From Anisakis pegreffii (lineage: Eukaryota; Nematoda; Chromadorea; Rhabditida; Anisakidae): DNA of 64,000 nucleotides. Shown here in pieces: positions 24,471-38,828 of this stretch. Under the pieces are notes generated by a model. The model did no database searches. It was given only the letters and a program-made list of their open reading frames with translations, and had not been told where the DNA came from. Numbering within the stretch: position 1 is the first letter of the stretch; each line of letters starts with the position of its first letter. The stretch covers positions 62,001 to 126,000 of the forward strand of contig JAPYMA010003028.1 in assembly GCA_035041965.1 (NCBI GenBank), written 5' to 3'. A program made the translations under genes and the position numbers.

Positions 24471-27400
24471 TTACTGAACAGGCAGGGCGAATCCTACTCG
24501 TTTATTTCCAATATCGAAGATTGTGTAGAGAAATTGAAGGAAAGCATCGCCAAGATTCCAAAATGAACCATTTTGTTGTCCAATACGCAATTGACACTGT
24601 CCGTTCGGTATCTGGAACAAGGATATCACCCACAGGCGCGTGACAATTCGCATGAGAAACATGTTTGTTTTGAGGAAATTTCAGCCAGTTCACATGAAAA
24701 CGTTCACTTTGGGCAAATTCATTGCATCATTCAAAGTAACCTCAAGCTCTAACGATACAAACTGAAACACTGTTGCCCTAAAAACTTTTTTCATAACTGT
24801 TATGGCTCTGACTTTTTTTGGAAATTTTCAAGGGACCATGTCTTCCGTTGTCATCAAAACGATAGAACAAATGAAGAGCAGCTCACCCGCCAAGCATAAT
24901 GAACGGCGGCTAAGTCAAAAGCGAAATCTGTGAAAACGATATGAAGCGTTGGTAAAGAAAGTAGTCTTGAGCAATTCATAATAAACATTCCCTGGTCGTC
25001 TTGTGTGACATTTCCGATCAACTGAAGCACCTTAAAATAGTCTTTCTGATTATGAAGTGAATGAATACTGCATTTGTTTCCAATTAAAATTGCCACATGC
25101 AGGCTCGGCATACTGAAGGAAATATCCTCGGTAATATACATCTATCGTTGATTAAAGAATCGAGTGGATTGCATTGCTTAAGCGATAAGATCCGTGTTTT
25201 CAAAAAAAGGTCAGGCTCAAGGATAGCGTAGCTGTGAGGAAATTGCACCGACCTTCTGGAATTGCATTTTTGGCATTAGTATGTGCGATGTTCCCGTATC
25301 AACAATAGCGATTGTCTGATGATCAAGCCGATGATCACCAAAGTCAACTTCTTTGATGCGGACCATCCAATATCTCGAGTCTTCTACTTCAGCCCAATGT
25401 ATCTGGCCCTGAACGTTCCAAGTGAATGAATCGAAAGTTGCCCAATGGAAGTGGAACAACACATTTGAGGTGATGAATGTGCTCAAAATTTTTACTATCT
25501 AGCACAATGGTTCTGATAGAGGTGAAATTACCTATTTTGAATAATATAGAGATGTCAAAGGGCTTTTGGAGTGGGTCGGAAAATTAGTATTCCGTGCAGT
25601 TTTATGTTATGATAGAATTCTCCTATTTTCTGAGCATCATTAGGTCGTTTGAACAGGATTTTCATTCTTTTCCGAGCTGTTATAATCACACTCATAACTT
25701 TTATCACCAAAATTGTTATCTTCTGCTAATTTCTCATTCATTTCACTCAACAATTAAAGTCAAATTCTCATTCTGTCAAATACACTCTATAATTGAACAT
25801 TTGACTGTCGCATGTTGTTGAGCAATAATACTCGATTGCTGTACCGTTGATTTCGGCTGTCAACACTCATCAACGCATGCAGTAAATACTGTATGCTACA
25901 GAATGAGAAGTTAATTGGAACTGAGAAGTGAAATGAAACGAAGTGAATGAGAAAAACAAATCAATAGAACGATATTCGCATGTGATAGCTATGAGAGCGA
26001 ATACAACACGTCTAAAAAGAATGAGAATTCATCTAAATCATTTCGAAGTGAGCGTGTCACAGACAATAGCTTTTCATGCGATCATAATCGATTGCAATAA
26101 TGAGCAACACGACGGTCTAGAACACTAATTTCTTTCACGCCGCTGAGAAACTTCCGGACTGGTTTTCCATTTGTTCCTGACATTACAGAAATAGCGTTTT
26201 TTCCAAAAGTGTGCAAAAAAATTTTGTTTCAAAATGATCGAGAACGAGCACACCTCATAAAGTGCATCATCAATACCACAGAGGATCAGTTCATCGTTGC
26301 CCGCAGAAGATGCGTTTTGGTTAATCCAGAATGAGAATATCGATTGCGGACAATCTGGCCAAGCGAACACTTGACTCCACACTTGAGAGATATTGTTTTG
26401 AGCAAGCGGATCCTGTCCCATACCAAGAACACCATCGAATGGTAGAGCCTACGCTGGTGAACCATAACTATTTAAAAGCCCTTTAGATTTCCTCTGTCCG
26501 CTATTTTTGAAGGTTTTACCCGGTGGCCATTATAAACATGGAAATTATTCGATTTATCTCTGCCATCAAGGGTTTGAAAATTTTGGTTTTTATTTTTCAA
26601 GTGATCATGAGTTGATTTCATTTCCACGATTCCATGAATTATTTCCAGTGTTGATTGATGCTTTTGAGAGAAAAAACTGAGAACAGTTAGCTAAATTGAG
26701 CTAAATTTTCGAAACTGTTGACAGAAATGCACTTTTAGTGAAGCATTGAAGACAGCTGAATACGACTCGAGAAGGCGAGAAAGCTGTATCAATGAATGTA
26801 ATGAAATTTTGAATTCATCTGTATACAATAGCAAAAACATTTTCATGAGGTCTTTTTTTGGAGAATTGAATGCAGCTGAAGTGTAAGAGTGAAAAAATAC
26901 AATGAATTCATCGCCAGGTCCTTGCTCGATACACGAAAAACCTTGCAAGGCATTCGTGCATAATCGCTCTTGTGGAAGGTTACCAAGCTGTAAATTTGAC
27001 TGATGAGTAAATGGTGGTTGAATTAGAAGATTCAGTTGATTCAGTTCGATTGCTGATTCAAGATCCAGTTCAATTGCTCAGTTATTCAGTTAATTCGTTC
27101 AGTAAGCTGGACAAGTGAACTGAATTCGTTGACCGGTTTTATGGTTAATAATGAAATTAATTGATTTCATAAACAATTTATCAGAGGAATTCAGAACGTG
27201 ATTGATTTGGCATTCTTTTTTTGAGTTCATTTGCATGAACAAAGAATTTTTCGCACAACAAGAAAGAGCATGAGAGGTCAGCATAAAAATTATTTTTATG
27301 GCTTGAATTGTTGATAATATAAATCGAAATTTCTGAATTCGTTCAGGTTGGTGCTGACTTGAAATTGCGCGTTGATTTATTCAGTATTGAATGAAGTGGA

Positions 27401-28708
27401 TTGGAACAAAAAGTAAATTTTCGGAATTTTTTGTCCAAAAACGTACACAGACAGTATCGTTGAGGACATGACCACGCACAGCACCCGTTCCATAGATGAG
27501 ACGAAATGGGGATCGCGTATTTTCGCAAGTGTATGAAGCAGTGCAGTTGAACTGATTATGAACAGAGCAATGTACGTTCGAATACGGGCATGTCGAGCAT
27601 GGAACCCATAGATTTGACGAACCCGTGTCAAGTTGTACCTTCAATTTTGAAGTTTCGACTAAAAGTTCGAGGCAACTTGGTGTTTCGATTCCATCAGAAG
27701 CTTCATAGCACGAAATTCTGGTTCTCCAAAAACGCACGTATCATTAAACGAATGAGTGGCTGATTGGATTTCAAATTTGTTGATCTTTCAGAGGGATTAA
27801 ATATCTGAACATAAGTCAGTGAACCAACCCCTGTACTTATGTCCAATCTCTATTTAAGGTCGGGATCGGTAGTGAACCCGTGAAGTTACTGAAGTTATAG
27901 GATTTTGATCAGGATGAAATAGATCGAAAGAATTTTCAAGGAGAAGTCTTAACTTCAATGGATTTCGACTATGGAAATATCATTCGGGTGATGCTCATCG
28001 AATAAATTGCATCGCGGATATGTGAAGGCACACTGCGAGCAGGTGTACAACGCATAATGCATAAAAAATAACCAAGAAATTCTGTGGCGGTATGCCAATA
28101 GTAATGTTCACCAGATATGCATAAAACGGTAACCCTATTAAAGGCTTGCTTATGACCTCTCCAGATATCAAGTTCTGCTCCAGATCGAGTCTTTCGACTT
28201 TGTCATGAGCCTCCATTCTTGTTCTTGGTACGCTCACTCGGGTGAGTGCTACTCTGAAAACATTTCGTTAGCTATCATTAAGTAGATCAAATCAGCACCA
28301 CTTACACTACCATCGTTTTCAGAAATGCTGTATGATTCAGTTATTCAATCACTGGAAAATTCATATTCAGGTCACCATGACTGTTGATAAAATCACAAGA
28401 AAAGAATATCCGTCTGATTATGGTTCATTAAACTTCAATAAAACGAACCGCGATTGCTTAAGTAAAAGTCGAAGAAGGCATTTCTCGTTTAAAAATTGGA
28501 ATGTGTTTTCTATTTAGTCAAAATAATCATTTGCAGTTGCATTGTAGTAACAGCATAATTTTTGCAATTCTGCATAATTGACATGTTACTAATATTATGA
28601 TTGCTATTATTGGTATATTTCATACTTACTGTCATACCTGTGCAATGCATCCACAGTGCACATCAACAACGTTTGCAGAATGAAAAGAAATCGAATGGTT
28701 GGCCACAT
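24471..28708 (-). CDS. P2: pepsin-like aspartic protease (reverse strand)
   Basis: Eight exons on the minus strand (28708-28638, 28253-28073, 27638-27447, 26987-26901, 26448-26254, 25408-25253, 25030-24887, 24611-24471) give 388 residues with the array's intron phases. Exon 1 encodes a signal peptide (MWPTIRFLFILQTLLMCTVD). Catalytic Asp88 is in LDTGSSNLW, the flap is IYGTGAVRG, and Asp279 is in VDTGTSH. Exon 5 (PFDGVLGMGQDP) and exon 8 (WNLGDAFLQF, versus WILGD(V/I)F(I/L)G elsewhere) are the most divergent. The catalytic residues are present, so activity is plausible. It is the only member on the minus strand, implying an inversion of one unit. Introns are long, and intron 5 (845 bp) holds a degraded hAT-like copy. 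Confidence 0.9.
25505..26127. mobile_element. degraded hAT-like element copy, reverse orientation
   Basis: It matches, as reverse complement, much of the hAT-like element at 12.6-13.5 kb, including the inner inverted arms (about 25659-25707 and 25982-26028), the right terminus (CAATGGTTCTGATAGAGGTG) and the subterminal block near 25.55 kb. The end near 26.12 kb is eroded and no target-site duplication is clear. It lies within intron 5 of P2. Confidence 0.65.
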
Positions 28709-31444
28709 TTTAAGGGTATTGTAATTTGAAACTTCAGATATTCACGAACTCCACTATGGCAAACAACACCATGGGGAGGGGGAGACGGAAAGGAATCGTT
28801 GGAACAAGTAGGAGTAGTTCGGCCGATCTTTGAAATCAAATTGAATTTGCTTTTGTCGGAAAATGCGACTACGAAATTGAAAGCAGAAGGAAAATTCTAC
28901 ATCATAAGATATTTTCTGCTTTCTAAAACTGTTTAGCAAGCACCATTCCGTAGCAAACACGAAAATGATCGATCGATTCATGCAAAGCTCGATCGACTGG
29001 CCATATGAATTTCCGAAACACATTTGAATTGGAGATGCGGTTTGCATGACGACAACCATCAGCTTGCAATCCTAAAAGAACTGTTCGCATGTTTTATTCA
29101 TTTCGTAAGAATTTGTTGCACTGAATTCGTCCATCCGGTCAAATTTGATATTACATCGTCAATGAAGACAAATTAGCATGATATAATGTTATGAAACTGA
29201 CAATGAAATGTTTTGATTAAGCGACAAACGATAGCTATCTCATATTTGCAAAATTAGACAAAAACATGTGCTGGTATGAGGTACGTTTCCTCAATCTATT
29301 ACAGATACTGTACGAATTGATCTTTCCTTCGTTGGACAGCTGGGAGATTAGACGGTTTGCCCGTTTTTCAGTGATCAAAAAGTGTAACGTATATGAGGAC
29401 AGCAATTAATAAAACCATTTTTAAGGTTTAATGCAAGCAAAACGATACGATAATGGTTATGATGTTATTGTTAGAAATGAATTGGATGAGTAAACAAATA
29501 AAATGTAGCGAATATGATTCATGAAAAGCGTTCGAATCAACATCAATTCCGAAATGTATTATATCTGGTGTATTTGCATGATCGTAAAAATCGAACGGTT
29601 CATGCAGTAGAGTACAAATGAGATTTATTGTGGTATGTCGGTGAAAGATTATTCGAAAATAATGATATGGATTTTATGATCGTTATAGTAATAGTATTCG
29701 TTGAATCATATTCATGTTAAAGGGTTTACTATTATGACTGATTACATTTTGTCATACTCGCCATCCGTTATGACGCAAATAAAGCATTCAATATCTCTGA
29801 TTTATTAGTTGTGTATCCCGTCGAATCACTCTCATAAATCCATATTTATACAGTAATTTTGCAATATTCAAACAGCGTTAAATTTCATCGAAAAAATTTT
29901 ACCGAAAAAAAACTTTTTTTCACAATGGAAATTCAGCGTCAACAAGGGAAGAAAACGCACATTTTCCGGCTGTGCAATTGCTTGAGATTGAACAATTCAT
30001 TTGAATAATGAAATGCTGTGACACGACATGTTTGTATTATATTCTGGTGTTAACGATTCATGCTTATTCTCTGACGTTGACCTTTCGCAAAGTCAACGCG
30101 AAGGTTGTTTGAATTGTTGAACACCAACAACAATTCAAACAACAGTCACAATTCGTCGAATTTTCCAAAACTTTTCAATGTCAAACAATTCCAACGCATT
30201 CTGACTAATCAAATACAGCTTGCTTATAAGCATCATGAAGAATCGAACTGTCTGTCATAAGCGCGTGTTGCGCAGAAGCGAGATCGTATCGTCTCTTGTG
30301 GTGTTAGCTAACAGCTTGCATCAGATCACTTTCATCACTTATTATCGTTTCAGGTGAGTAGCTAAAGGTTGCTTTTCGTCTATATACCCGTGTATTGCAC
30401 TGAAAATTTCCGTTGAATTACTCGTTCGTGCAAAGGAACTGATTCGAGTGGCACACAGTGTTCGCCTATTGGCTACTGACAATTCCTAGTCCCGAACTTA
30501 CTTAATTCTTAGTCATAGCAAATCTTTCGAATCGCCAACTTGACCATCACTATAAAGATGCTGTACATGCCTAATATTTTAGACTTACAATTGCTCCATC
30601 TATCTAACCGTAGATCAAATCATGCATTCTTCTATGCGGAACATCATGGCGCTTTTGAATTGAAACTTGGATATTTTAGCTTAAGGATGTTGATGATAAG
30701 TTGGTGGTAGTATACGCGGAATGTTACTGAGCGATTCAAATTAAGGAATTCTGCCGAGTTCAGTGGAATGGGCTGGCTAAATTTGATCCGTTTAGTGCCA
30801 TAGGATTTCTCTTGGAATTTGTTGATGAATGCTTCATCGGTGAGATTTGAACGCAAAATCGACGAAACAAAGTAATTTGTAGTGCATTAAATCACGATAA
30901 CACGGAAACATTTGACGGGCGCGTATGGCAATATTGGTGTGTCATGTCTGGGCATAAAAAGTTTCATCTGCTCTAATAAAGTAGAACTAGCTGGTGACTG
31001 GTGCGGATAATTGAGGCCATTAAAACGACTAAGTGCAAAAGGATGAAATATTCGTTGAATGTCATCATTTGTTGATCACTTACTATCATATTCATTGAAT
31101 CATTCCAGTTCTAACTGTGTTTTGTCGGCGTTTTTTGATTCGTTTATTTGCTATTATCCAAACATTATTTTGAAATCTCTGCACATACATAGATGTGGTG
31201 TTCACCAGTACATATACTCGCATTCGTTTCGCTTGTACCCACTATCCACTTTTATCTCTATCTGATAGCAGCCAGCTCACGCATAACTAAAGAATTTGCT
31301 GAACTTGTGGTTATCATCTGGTTTTGATTGCCTCTCGTTTCGATCAAATGGATTGGAACTTAAACACTGAACGAATATGTACTGATCATCAGGTCACATG
31401 TTCTAATCAGGTTGACATTGATAGTGTTTTATATTGCAGGTGAA
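28709..31444. other. divergent intergenic region P2/P3
   Basis: About 2.7 kb between head-to-head genes. No gene was supported. It should hold the promoters of both. A perfect 16-bp stem hairpin lies at 30104-30143. Short frames on the minus strand (for example 28754-29059) lack support. Confidence 0.4.
30104..30143. other. perfect 16-bp inverted repeat (hairpin)
   Basis: GTTGTTTGAATTGTTG, an 8-nt loop, then its exact reverse complement. A smaller imperfect stem (ACCTTTCGC/GCGAAGGT) lies directly upstream at 30079-30105. Function unknown. Confidence 0.6.
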
Positions 31445-34400
31445 ATGGCGAAAGCAGTTGAATATCTGCTTGTTGTGCTGGCTTTATCATGCACTTCTGA
31501 AGCCTTAATAAGGTATGTCTGAATTTGAAAATTTTCACCAATGAAACTATCAGCATGGAAGTTTCATGTGATTCATGCACGGAATATGAGGAAGTTATTG
31601 ACTGAAAGTGGATGTCTCAGCTAGGCGCTAGATTTTTTAAATATATCACAATTTTGATAGTTAATTCAGAAATGAACGCGTGATGTGACTGAATAAACCC
31701 AAAAACCCAATCATGGCCTGAACTTGATATGCAGTTTATTCAAACAAAATCCGTGTGTTCCCTAAATTCATAAGCTTCCGAATGCAACGGAAAAATTCAT
31801 GGGATTGTAATTCTAGGGTACCGATAATGAAACGAAATGGAACGAAAGGAATTAAAAGCAGCGAGTATAATACGAAACAATTGGCGAATTTTTTGAAAGT
31901 GAAATATGGAGTACTGGACGCATTTTCGACAGGACAATCAGCAGAACCTTTCAGCGAGCTGCTTGCCGATTTAGGAAACAACCAATACATTGGGCCAATC
32001 ACTATTGGAACACCACCACAGAAATTCATCGTAATCTATCAGCTGACAAATAATTTTGAGTCGAACCTCTGAAATCAGTGTTGATTCACACAGATTCTTA
32101 TTAACAAGCAATTTCCACGGTGTCAGATGTCAATTTGAGATGATAATAAGTTTCGAGAATCAATGAACTAGCACGTACAGCATCCAGTGCTGGTCGTTAC
32201 CTAAAAGGACGTCCCGATCATTGAATTCGTCGAAACAATCCAACTTCAGCCTCATTCTGACCCCATCTGATCTCATTCCCATTTTGCATCCATGACGGTC
32301 ATGTATTTGATGAAAAGTATAAAATATGATGAAAATAATGCTCGAGAATATACGATACGATCAGGACATGAATTCGCTTTCCAAGCTCTCCATGTCACCA
32401 AGCTAACCAAGTAGTCCCAAATTATGCGATATGAGCGTTTTCTTTGCAGGTACTCTTCGATACGGGCTCATCAAATCTATGGGTACCGTGCGCTGATTGT
32501 TCGTGGTTCGACCGGGCATGTCAAAATCATAATCAATTTACTTGTTCACTCTCGCAGACTTGCAGAAGAACCAGTGAGCAATTCCACATTCAATATGGCT
32601 CGGGTTCGAGTTCGGGACACATTGATAGAGACACCGTTTGTGTACGTTATTGCACTGAATAGACCGGTTTCGTTATTATTCTGGAGAGTTTCACTGAAAG
32701 AAATTAACACTTCTTCACTAGCTCTCATTGTGATCACTTCAAAATCAGCAGTTCGCATTGTGATTAGCCTCCATCTGATCTTGAAAGGACAACACAGAAT
32801 GGGATTTTAGTTCAATAGTCCGAACAGTGGATATTGCACGGACGCTAACCAGGGATTTGCTTGCGTAACCAGCGAACCTGGCAACACTTTCACGGTATGC
32901 ATTCTGAGGTTCTAGCACTCATTCTCTTAAAAGAATAGTTCTTCATTCAATTCTTCAGCTAATCATGAAAAATTTACGAATAATTTCTGCTTTTTAATTG
33001 AATTCAAGCAATTTATCCAATTCAAAACAACCAATTCATCGATTGAATGTTAAAGAATGCTGGATTTGACGGTATCCTGGGTATGGCATGGGACTCAATT
33101 GCTCAAGATCACATCGCACAACCGATGGATCAAATTTTCGAACGTCCGGAATGTGCTCAGAAGTTGTTCGCGTTCTATTTGAGTCGAGATGGTACCACAA
33201 GAAATGGTGGAGAGTTGACGCTATGTGGCATTGATGAAAGCCGCTATACGGTTGCATTTTGTTGTTTAAATTTGTAGACTTACTTCCACTCATATCAGCT
33301 AACCTTCGTGGATTGATTGATCTGAATGTTTCATTCAATTCGCTAAAGTGTTTTGAGGGATTCGCATTGCGATCTAACTTGTCAACATTCATCCAGGTAA
33401 AGAATTGCAGAAAAAAGTTCAATATTATATCAGCTCGTCTCATGATTGAGACTATGATTGAGGTGATAGAGTGAAACGTTACGGATGATTATTCTCCTTT
33501 CAGGGCCAGTTGTCTTGGCACCCTCTGATCTCGGAAACCTACTGGATGATTGAAATGGATGCTGTGTATCTTGGATCACAACAGCTGGCTGGACAGTATA
33601 AGGGTGTGCTCGACACAGGCACATCGTTGATGCTTGTACCCAACGAGCAGTTTTCTATGGTATATTTCGGGTGTAAAGATTGCTTAAATTGATGTGTTAT
33701 GACTCGGCGAACTCAGTTAATTGCAAGATATTAGCTGAATTCCATGACGATTGCAGAGTGTTAGGGGGTCTGTATGGAGTTGCATGAATTTAACAGTATG
33801 TATAGAGTGTAATGAGGTTACTACTGTATGAGTGGAGATATAGTGAAGTGTAATAGAAATGAGAGTTATCCTTGAACTTGTTCACGGGATATGAAACTCG
33901 TAAAATATCACCAAGTATTCAGTGGGATATAATGTTAGAAGATTATGCAGTTCTTGACTGCTGTATTTCAGATAATGCAATTCTTGGATGTGGAAGAATA
34001 CGATGGACAATTCATTATGGACTGCTCAACAGTTAATACGTTTCCACCGCTCATCTTCTTTTTGGATGATCAGAAGTTCGAAGTGCCACCTGAGGCTTAC
34101 ATTGTTGAGGTAGGCAAGAAACATGTTCGATTCACGCTTACACACACTAACTCATTGGAATGATCGACTGTGATCATTGATTCGAAGCCTTTGCGTTTAA
34201 AGTGTGTCATTGTTTTGTGTGTATCGACAACTTTTATACTTTTACACGTATACTTATCATATTTTCACACAACTTTTATTAATTTTTATACAAACACTAA
34301 TTCACGAGCTGAATACCTCGCTGGATGTACGTGATAAGAAGAATCGATGTTGGGGAGTACGAAATTCAAAATGAATTTTCGTGGGCATGTGTAACGAGTT

Positions 34401-34559
34401 TTGCTATGCTTTCAGGTCGATGATGGCCAATGCATCGTAACACTGCAACCGGGCGATATCGATTTCTGGATTCTTGGTGATATTTTCATCGGACAATACT
34501 ACACGGTATTTGATCACGCCAACAAGAGAATCGGACTGGCGCAAGCTGCTCAAACTTGA
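31445..34559 (+). CDS. P3: pepsin-like aspartic protease
   Basis: Eight exons (31445-31512, 31817-32030, 32450-32641, 32811-32894, 33056-33250, 33504-33659, 33972-34109, 34416-34559) give 396 residues. Exon 1 is a signal peptide ([20 protein letters not shown]), preceded by a TTGCAG acceptor 5 nt before the ATG. The propeptide begins [15 protein letters not shown], and its GTKG(I/M)KS piece recurs in P10. Catalytic Asp98 is in FDTGSSNLW, the flap is QYGSG, Asp288 is in LDTGTSL, and exon 8 has [23 protein letters not shown] contributes the extra disulfide typical of nematode asp enzymes. A likely AATAAA polyadenylation signal lies at about 34741. All features of an active secreted or lysosomal protease are present. 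Confidence 0.92.
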
Positions 34560-35729
34560 AATCAACAGATTGATGCAACCGATTCAGCAGACTACTGATA
34601 ACTGCACTCAAAATGGCACCCCAAAAGAAAAACGCATATAATCATCACTCATTTACGGTCCAGTTCTCATGAATAACGAGAATACTTTCACCCATTTATT
34701 CCGATCAGCAACACACTGATAAGGATTCGTGTGCAATTGATAATAAAAGTTGTTTCAATTGTTCGTTCCATATTCATAGCAGCTATATGCGGACAGCAAC
34801 TCGGTGATATGAGACAGTGAAATCTGACAATCTGATAAAACTGTTTATCCAGAAAGGTCGACATCATTGAGAACTTGCGATGTTAATGGAGTTATCCAAG
34901 CACCTAGTTTCTGGTGTTAGGGAAGGTGATCATTACGCGATTCATGGATTGAATTATGTGATAATCAATCTCTTATCATGGTTAACCTATTATTCGATCA
35001 GAATTGATCGCTACGAAGATAATCTTACTATGAAAATTTGACAATGTTGAAAATTTTCTCATAGCTTATGTATGAAGCACCATCAATGATGCCTACAGAC
35101 ATTGTTACAGACAGCTCCTTGAATAGTTGTTCGAAGAAAATGATAGAGTTAAAATCTATCTCGTTGAATGTGGGAAAATTTTCGCCATAAACGTTAAACA
35201 ATATTATGGCAGCAATGAATTTATTGATATGCTAATTTGTATCAGTTTCGTGATTAGCAGCGACCAACATTCCACATTCTCACGTTAATGTAGATTTGCG
35301 CTCGTAAATGCTCATTATTGCTAATGTTTTTGCACATTTCACTTATCATTTCCTCATTGTTAAGCAACAGTAAAAATAATGAACGATCATCAACACAATA
35401 ATCACACTGGAAGCGTTCAAGTGAAGCTGTATATAAGCGCAATGAAACATGCCAAATTCTAACAGATCATCTCAAGACGACTTCTCCTAAGTGGTCTTCG
35501 GAGAGTTAGTCACATTTTCTGTGCGCTTGTCTGATTCAACCGCAGTGTTTTGGTTAGGATATCGGATTTGTCATTTTTTGTGAAATGGCTGAGAGTTTGG
35601 ATCGATAACGTTGGATTTGAACGGTTCCAAATGAATTAATAAATTTCAAATATCGCTCGTGGCAGCAACCGAATCAGATCTTGTCATCAAAACAATGCAG
35701 AAAGCTTAGATAACTGTTTTACAGGTAGA
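34560..35729. other. intergenic P3/P4
   Basis: Contains the P3 polyadenylation region and, at 35430, a TATA-type motif for P4. No other gene seen. Confidence 0.5.
35430..35437 (+). promoter_or_regulatory. TATA-type element of P4
   Basis: TATATAAGC about 290 bp upstream of the P4 start. The same core (TATA(T/A)AAG followed by C) precedes P5, P6, P8, P9 and P10. Confidence 0.45.
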
Positions 35730-38700
35730 ATGACTTCGTCGAGAGTTCACACTGTTTGCGTTTTGTTTGCATTCGCATGCGCAATCGACGCTATATACAG
35801 GTGAGCTAATCGCTTTTGGGATTGTGACGAATTGTCACTATTGATTCCCTACAAATCTTTATCGGTAATATTACGGTCTGCAAACACCTGTTGAGGCTCG
35901 GATAACACCAAAAAAATCCATTTGAGCCGAAGAATAAACGAACAGAGGGCAGCGCACTCGTCGTGATTGTTTCCACTGAAATTCGATTCAGATAGCCATT
36001 TGGCATGCAACCTATCACGTTGCACTGAAAGTGGTGAGATGATCGCATATCGACGTGATCGCATGCAGTGATCAAAGCAAGATTTCAGGGCGCCATTATT
36101 CAAAAAGAAGGAAACAAAGCATTTGCATAGTGATGTCTACAAAACGAAACCTATGGCCGACTATCTCGGACATAAATTTCGTAATGCCGGCGTTTTTATG
36201 GCAGCACCGCAGTTCAACTTGGCACTTACCGACTACGGCAATGTGCAATACGTTGGACCAATCACAATTGGCACACCACCGCAAGCATTCACCGTAATCA
36301 TTTCCTGCTCTCAAGAACGTCATTAGGACAATTCGTGGAATTTTTAAAAATCAGAGCGAAAGTGATCAATTTAAACTCCAAATTTTGTTAACGTAAAATC
36401 TCAGTGAGTGAAAGGGCAAGAGCAAGGAATCAAAGCAAGTTTCTTGGAGTGCTACCACTACTTCCTCGTAGGTACTGTTCGATACGGGCTCATCGAATCT
36501 TTGGGTACCGTGCGCTGGATGCTCACAAAACAATGCAGCATGTCAGAATCACAACCAGTACAACTGCTTCTCCTCACAAACCTGTCAACCAACAGATCAG
36601 GCGTTCTCGATTAAGTACGGCACCGGTTCTACGTCCGGTTACATAGATCATGATGTTGTCTGTGTACGTTACATGATGTCATTTCATCACAGTTTCAGTG
36701 CTTATTGATAGGCTCAACAATCCGATCAATGCAAGCGTGCTTCAGAAATTTAATCTGATTATTGAAAACCTATCATGTTGGTTTCGTAATATGGACGATA
36801 TTGCGGAGAAAATGCGTTCGAAGGGAATCAATTAGTAATATAGGCGGACTGAATGAATTGGTCGCATGATTGAAGGCTTTTGAATTGTTGAAATTGTTGA
36901 AACATCAGAATACTTGAAAGGGCGATATCTGAGCGATGAAATTGCTTGCCACGTCCTTTTCATTTACGTTTGAAAAGTTCAGATAAACCATATTGTCGTA
37001 TCTACATTCATTCTTGGTTCTTTTTAAAAATCAGCCTAAAATTCCAGTTCGGTGGTGCTCAAAGTGGATACTGCACGAACAGCAGTCAAGGGTTCGCATG
37101 TGCAACTAAAGAGCCTGGCGATACTTTCACGGTACATTTTCGGGTTCATAAGAAATTCCACCACGAGCATCTAAGCCTTTTTTCGTTTGGTTATGATTTT
37201 GCTTCTTCCGTTCGTTCACTGTCAACGAGTTTATGCTCCAATCGGTGCTGATGACTTTAAGAGTGCCTCTTTCGACGGCATTCTTGGTATGGCTTGGGAT
37301 TCGTTGGCAGTGGACAATATCGCACAGCCGATGGATCAAATTTTCAACAGTCCTCAATGTAACGAGAAATTATTCGCCTTCTGGTTGAACACAAACGAAT
37401 CAGCACAATTCGGTGGAGAGATAACGCTCTGTGGCATCGACCAGAGCCGTTATCAGGTGAGATATTTACTAAGAGTGATTCCAAACTGAGGCATCCTCTA
37501 GTATTACTCTTTATGGAGAAATAGGTTTTTTTTTCAGTCAGTCGAAATTTGTTCAATCTATTATTAATAAGAATCAATTCTTCATTTCCTATGATCCGTT
37601 TAATCGGATTCTGTCAGTGAGAGACAGCCAAGTCAAAAATCTGTGAATATGCACATGAAAATCGATTAACACTGAGATGTCACTTGATCACTTCATCTGC
37701 AATAGTTCAACTTTCCAGGGTGAACTGACCTGGATTCCACTCAAGGAAACCAACTATTGGATGGTCCAAATGCAAGGCGTGTACATGGGCCAGCAGCAGA
37801 TCGTCGGTCAGTTTGATGCTATTCTCGATAGCGGTACGTCTCTGATATTGATTCCAAACAGTCAGTTCAGTCAGGTAAATTTTTAAGTTTATAATTGACT
37901 GGTCCGACGGATTCGGACTTAGTTGATTCAATCACATACGTGATTTCGGATTGATCGTATTTAGAGTTCATTTTGAGAAGTTTTTGCTTGATGCACATAT
38001 GAAATTGAAGGATTTGATAACAGTTATTGAGTAATACTGAACCAAAGTGTTTAAAAGTAATATTACGATATCTGCGCTTCATCGCAAATGAGATATTTTA
38101 ATCGACCAGAGTTCTACAGTTCAGTCTAATGAGCTATTCGTTGAATATTATAGCCATGTTGTCTATGCCAAATTACCCTAATGACTGAAATCGTTCACAT
38201 AGAATCGATGAGGATACAGTCTCAATTCCAGTCCATCCCCACCGATCGAATACCATTTGAACAGTCATTTCTTTGCTTTCAGGTCATACAAGTTTTGGGC
38301 GCTACCGAAAACAACGGACAATACTTGGTGGCTTGCTCTCAAGTCAGTTCATTGCCAGCAATTACCGTCGTCCTCGGCAATCAAAACTTCAACGTTCCTG
38401 CAAACGCCTATATAGTTCCGGTTAGTGATGAATACCCCAGTAGTCCGCCAAATACATACGATATTCATCCGCATCTTTGAGTTTTAGACCACTCGAGGCT
38501 CATAATCTCAAAACTATCAGTCGATTTTGCAATGGATACAGAATTTTGATCAGCCGAAATTAAATGATGTTGATGCGCAGAATTCAGCTTTAGTGGCTGG
38601 GAATTAAAGTCAAAAATGTAAAGGAATGTTTTGGAAATGCGCAGAAAGCTTGTTTGATTAGAAATCAAATTGTTTCAGTTCGGTAATGGACAGTGCGTCG

Positions 38701-38828
38701 TTAACTTGCAATCCGGCAATACATCATTCTGGATTCTCGGCGATATCTTCATTGGACAATTCTACACGGTATTCGACCATGGAAACCAAAGAATTGGACT
38801 GGCACCCTCAAATACGGCGATTAATTAA
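35730..38828 (+). CDS. P4: pepsin-like aspartic protease
   Basis: Eight exons (35730-35800, 36089-36293, 36472-36663, 37048-37131, 37262-37456, 37719-37874, 38283-38420, 38679-38828) give 396 residues. Signal peptide [20 protein letters not shown]; propeptide starts [11 protein letters not shown]; mature start has [12 protein letters not shown]. Catalytic Asp96 is in FDTGSSNLW, the flap is KYGTG, and Asp286 is in LDSGTSL. DSG instead of DTG is tolerated in active pepsins. Exon 8 has [12 protein letters not shown] and ends [14 protein letters not shown], the closest match in the array to the C-terminal piece retained in P10. Exon lengths equal those of P3 except exons 1, 2 and 8, so P3 and P4 are close sisters. 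An AATAAA signal follows at about 38909. Confidence 0.92.

Noticed and set aside
28754..29059. 101-codon minus-strand frame upstream of P2
   Set aside because: No signal, motif or splice support, and it lies in the P2 5' region.
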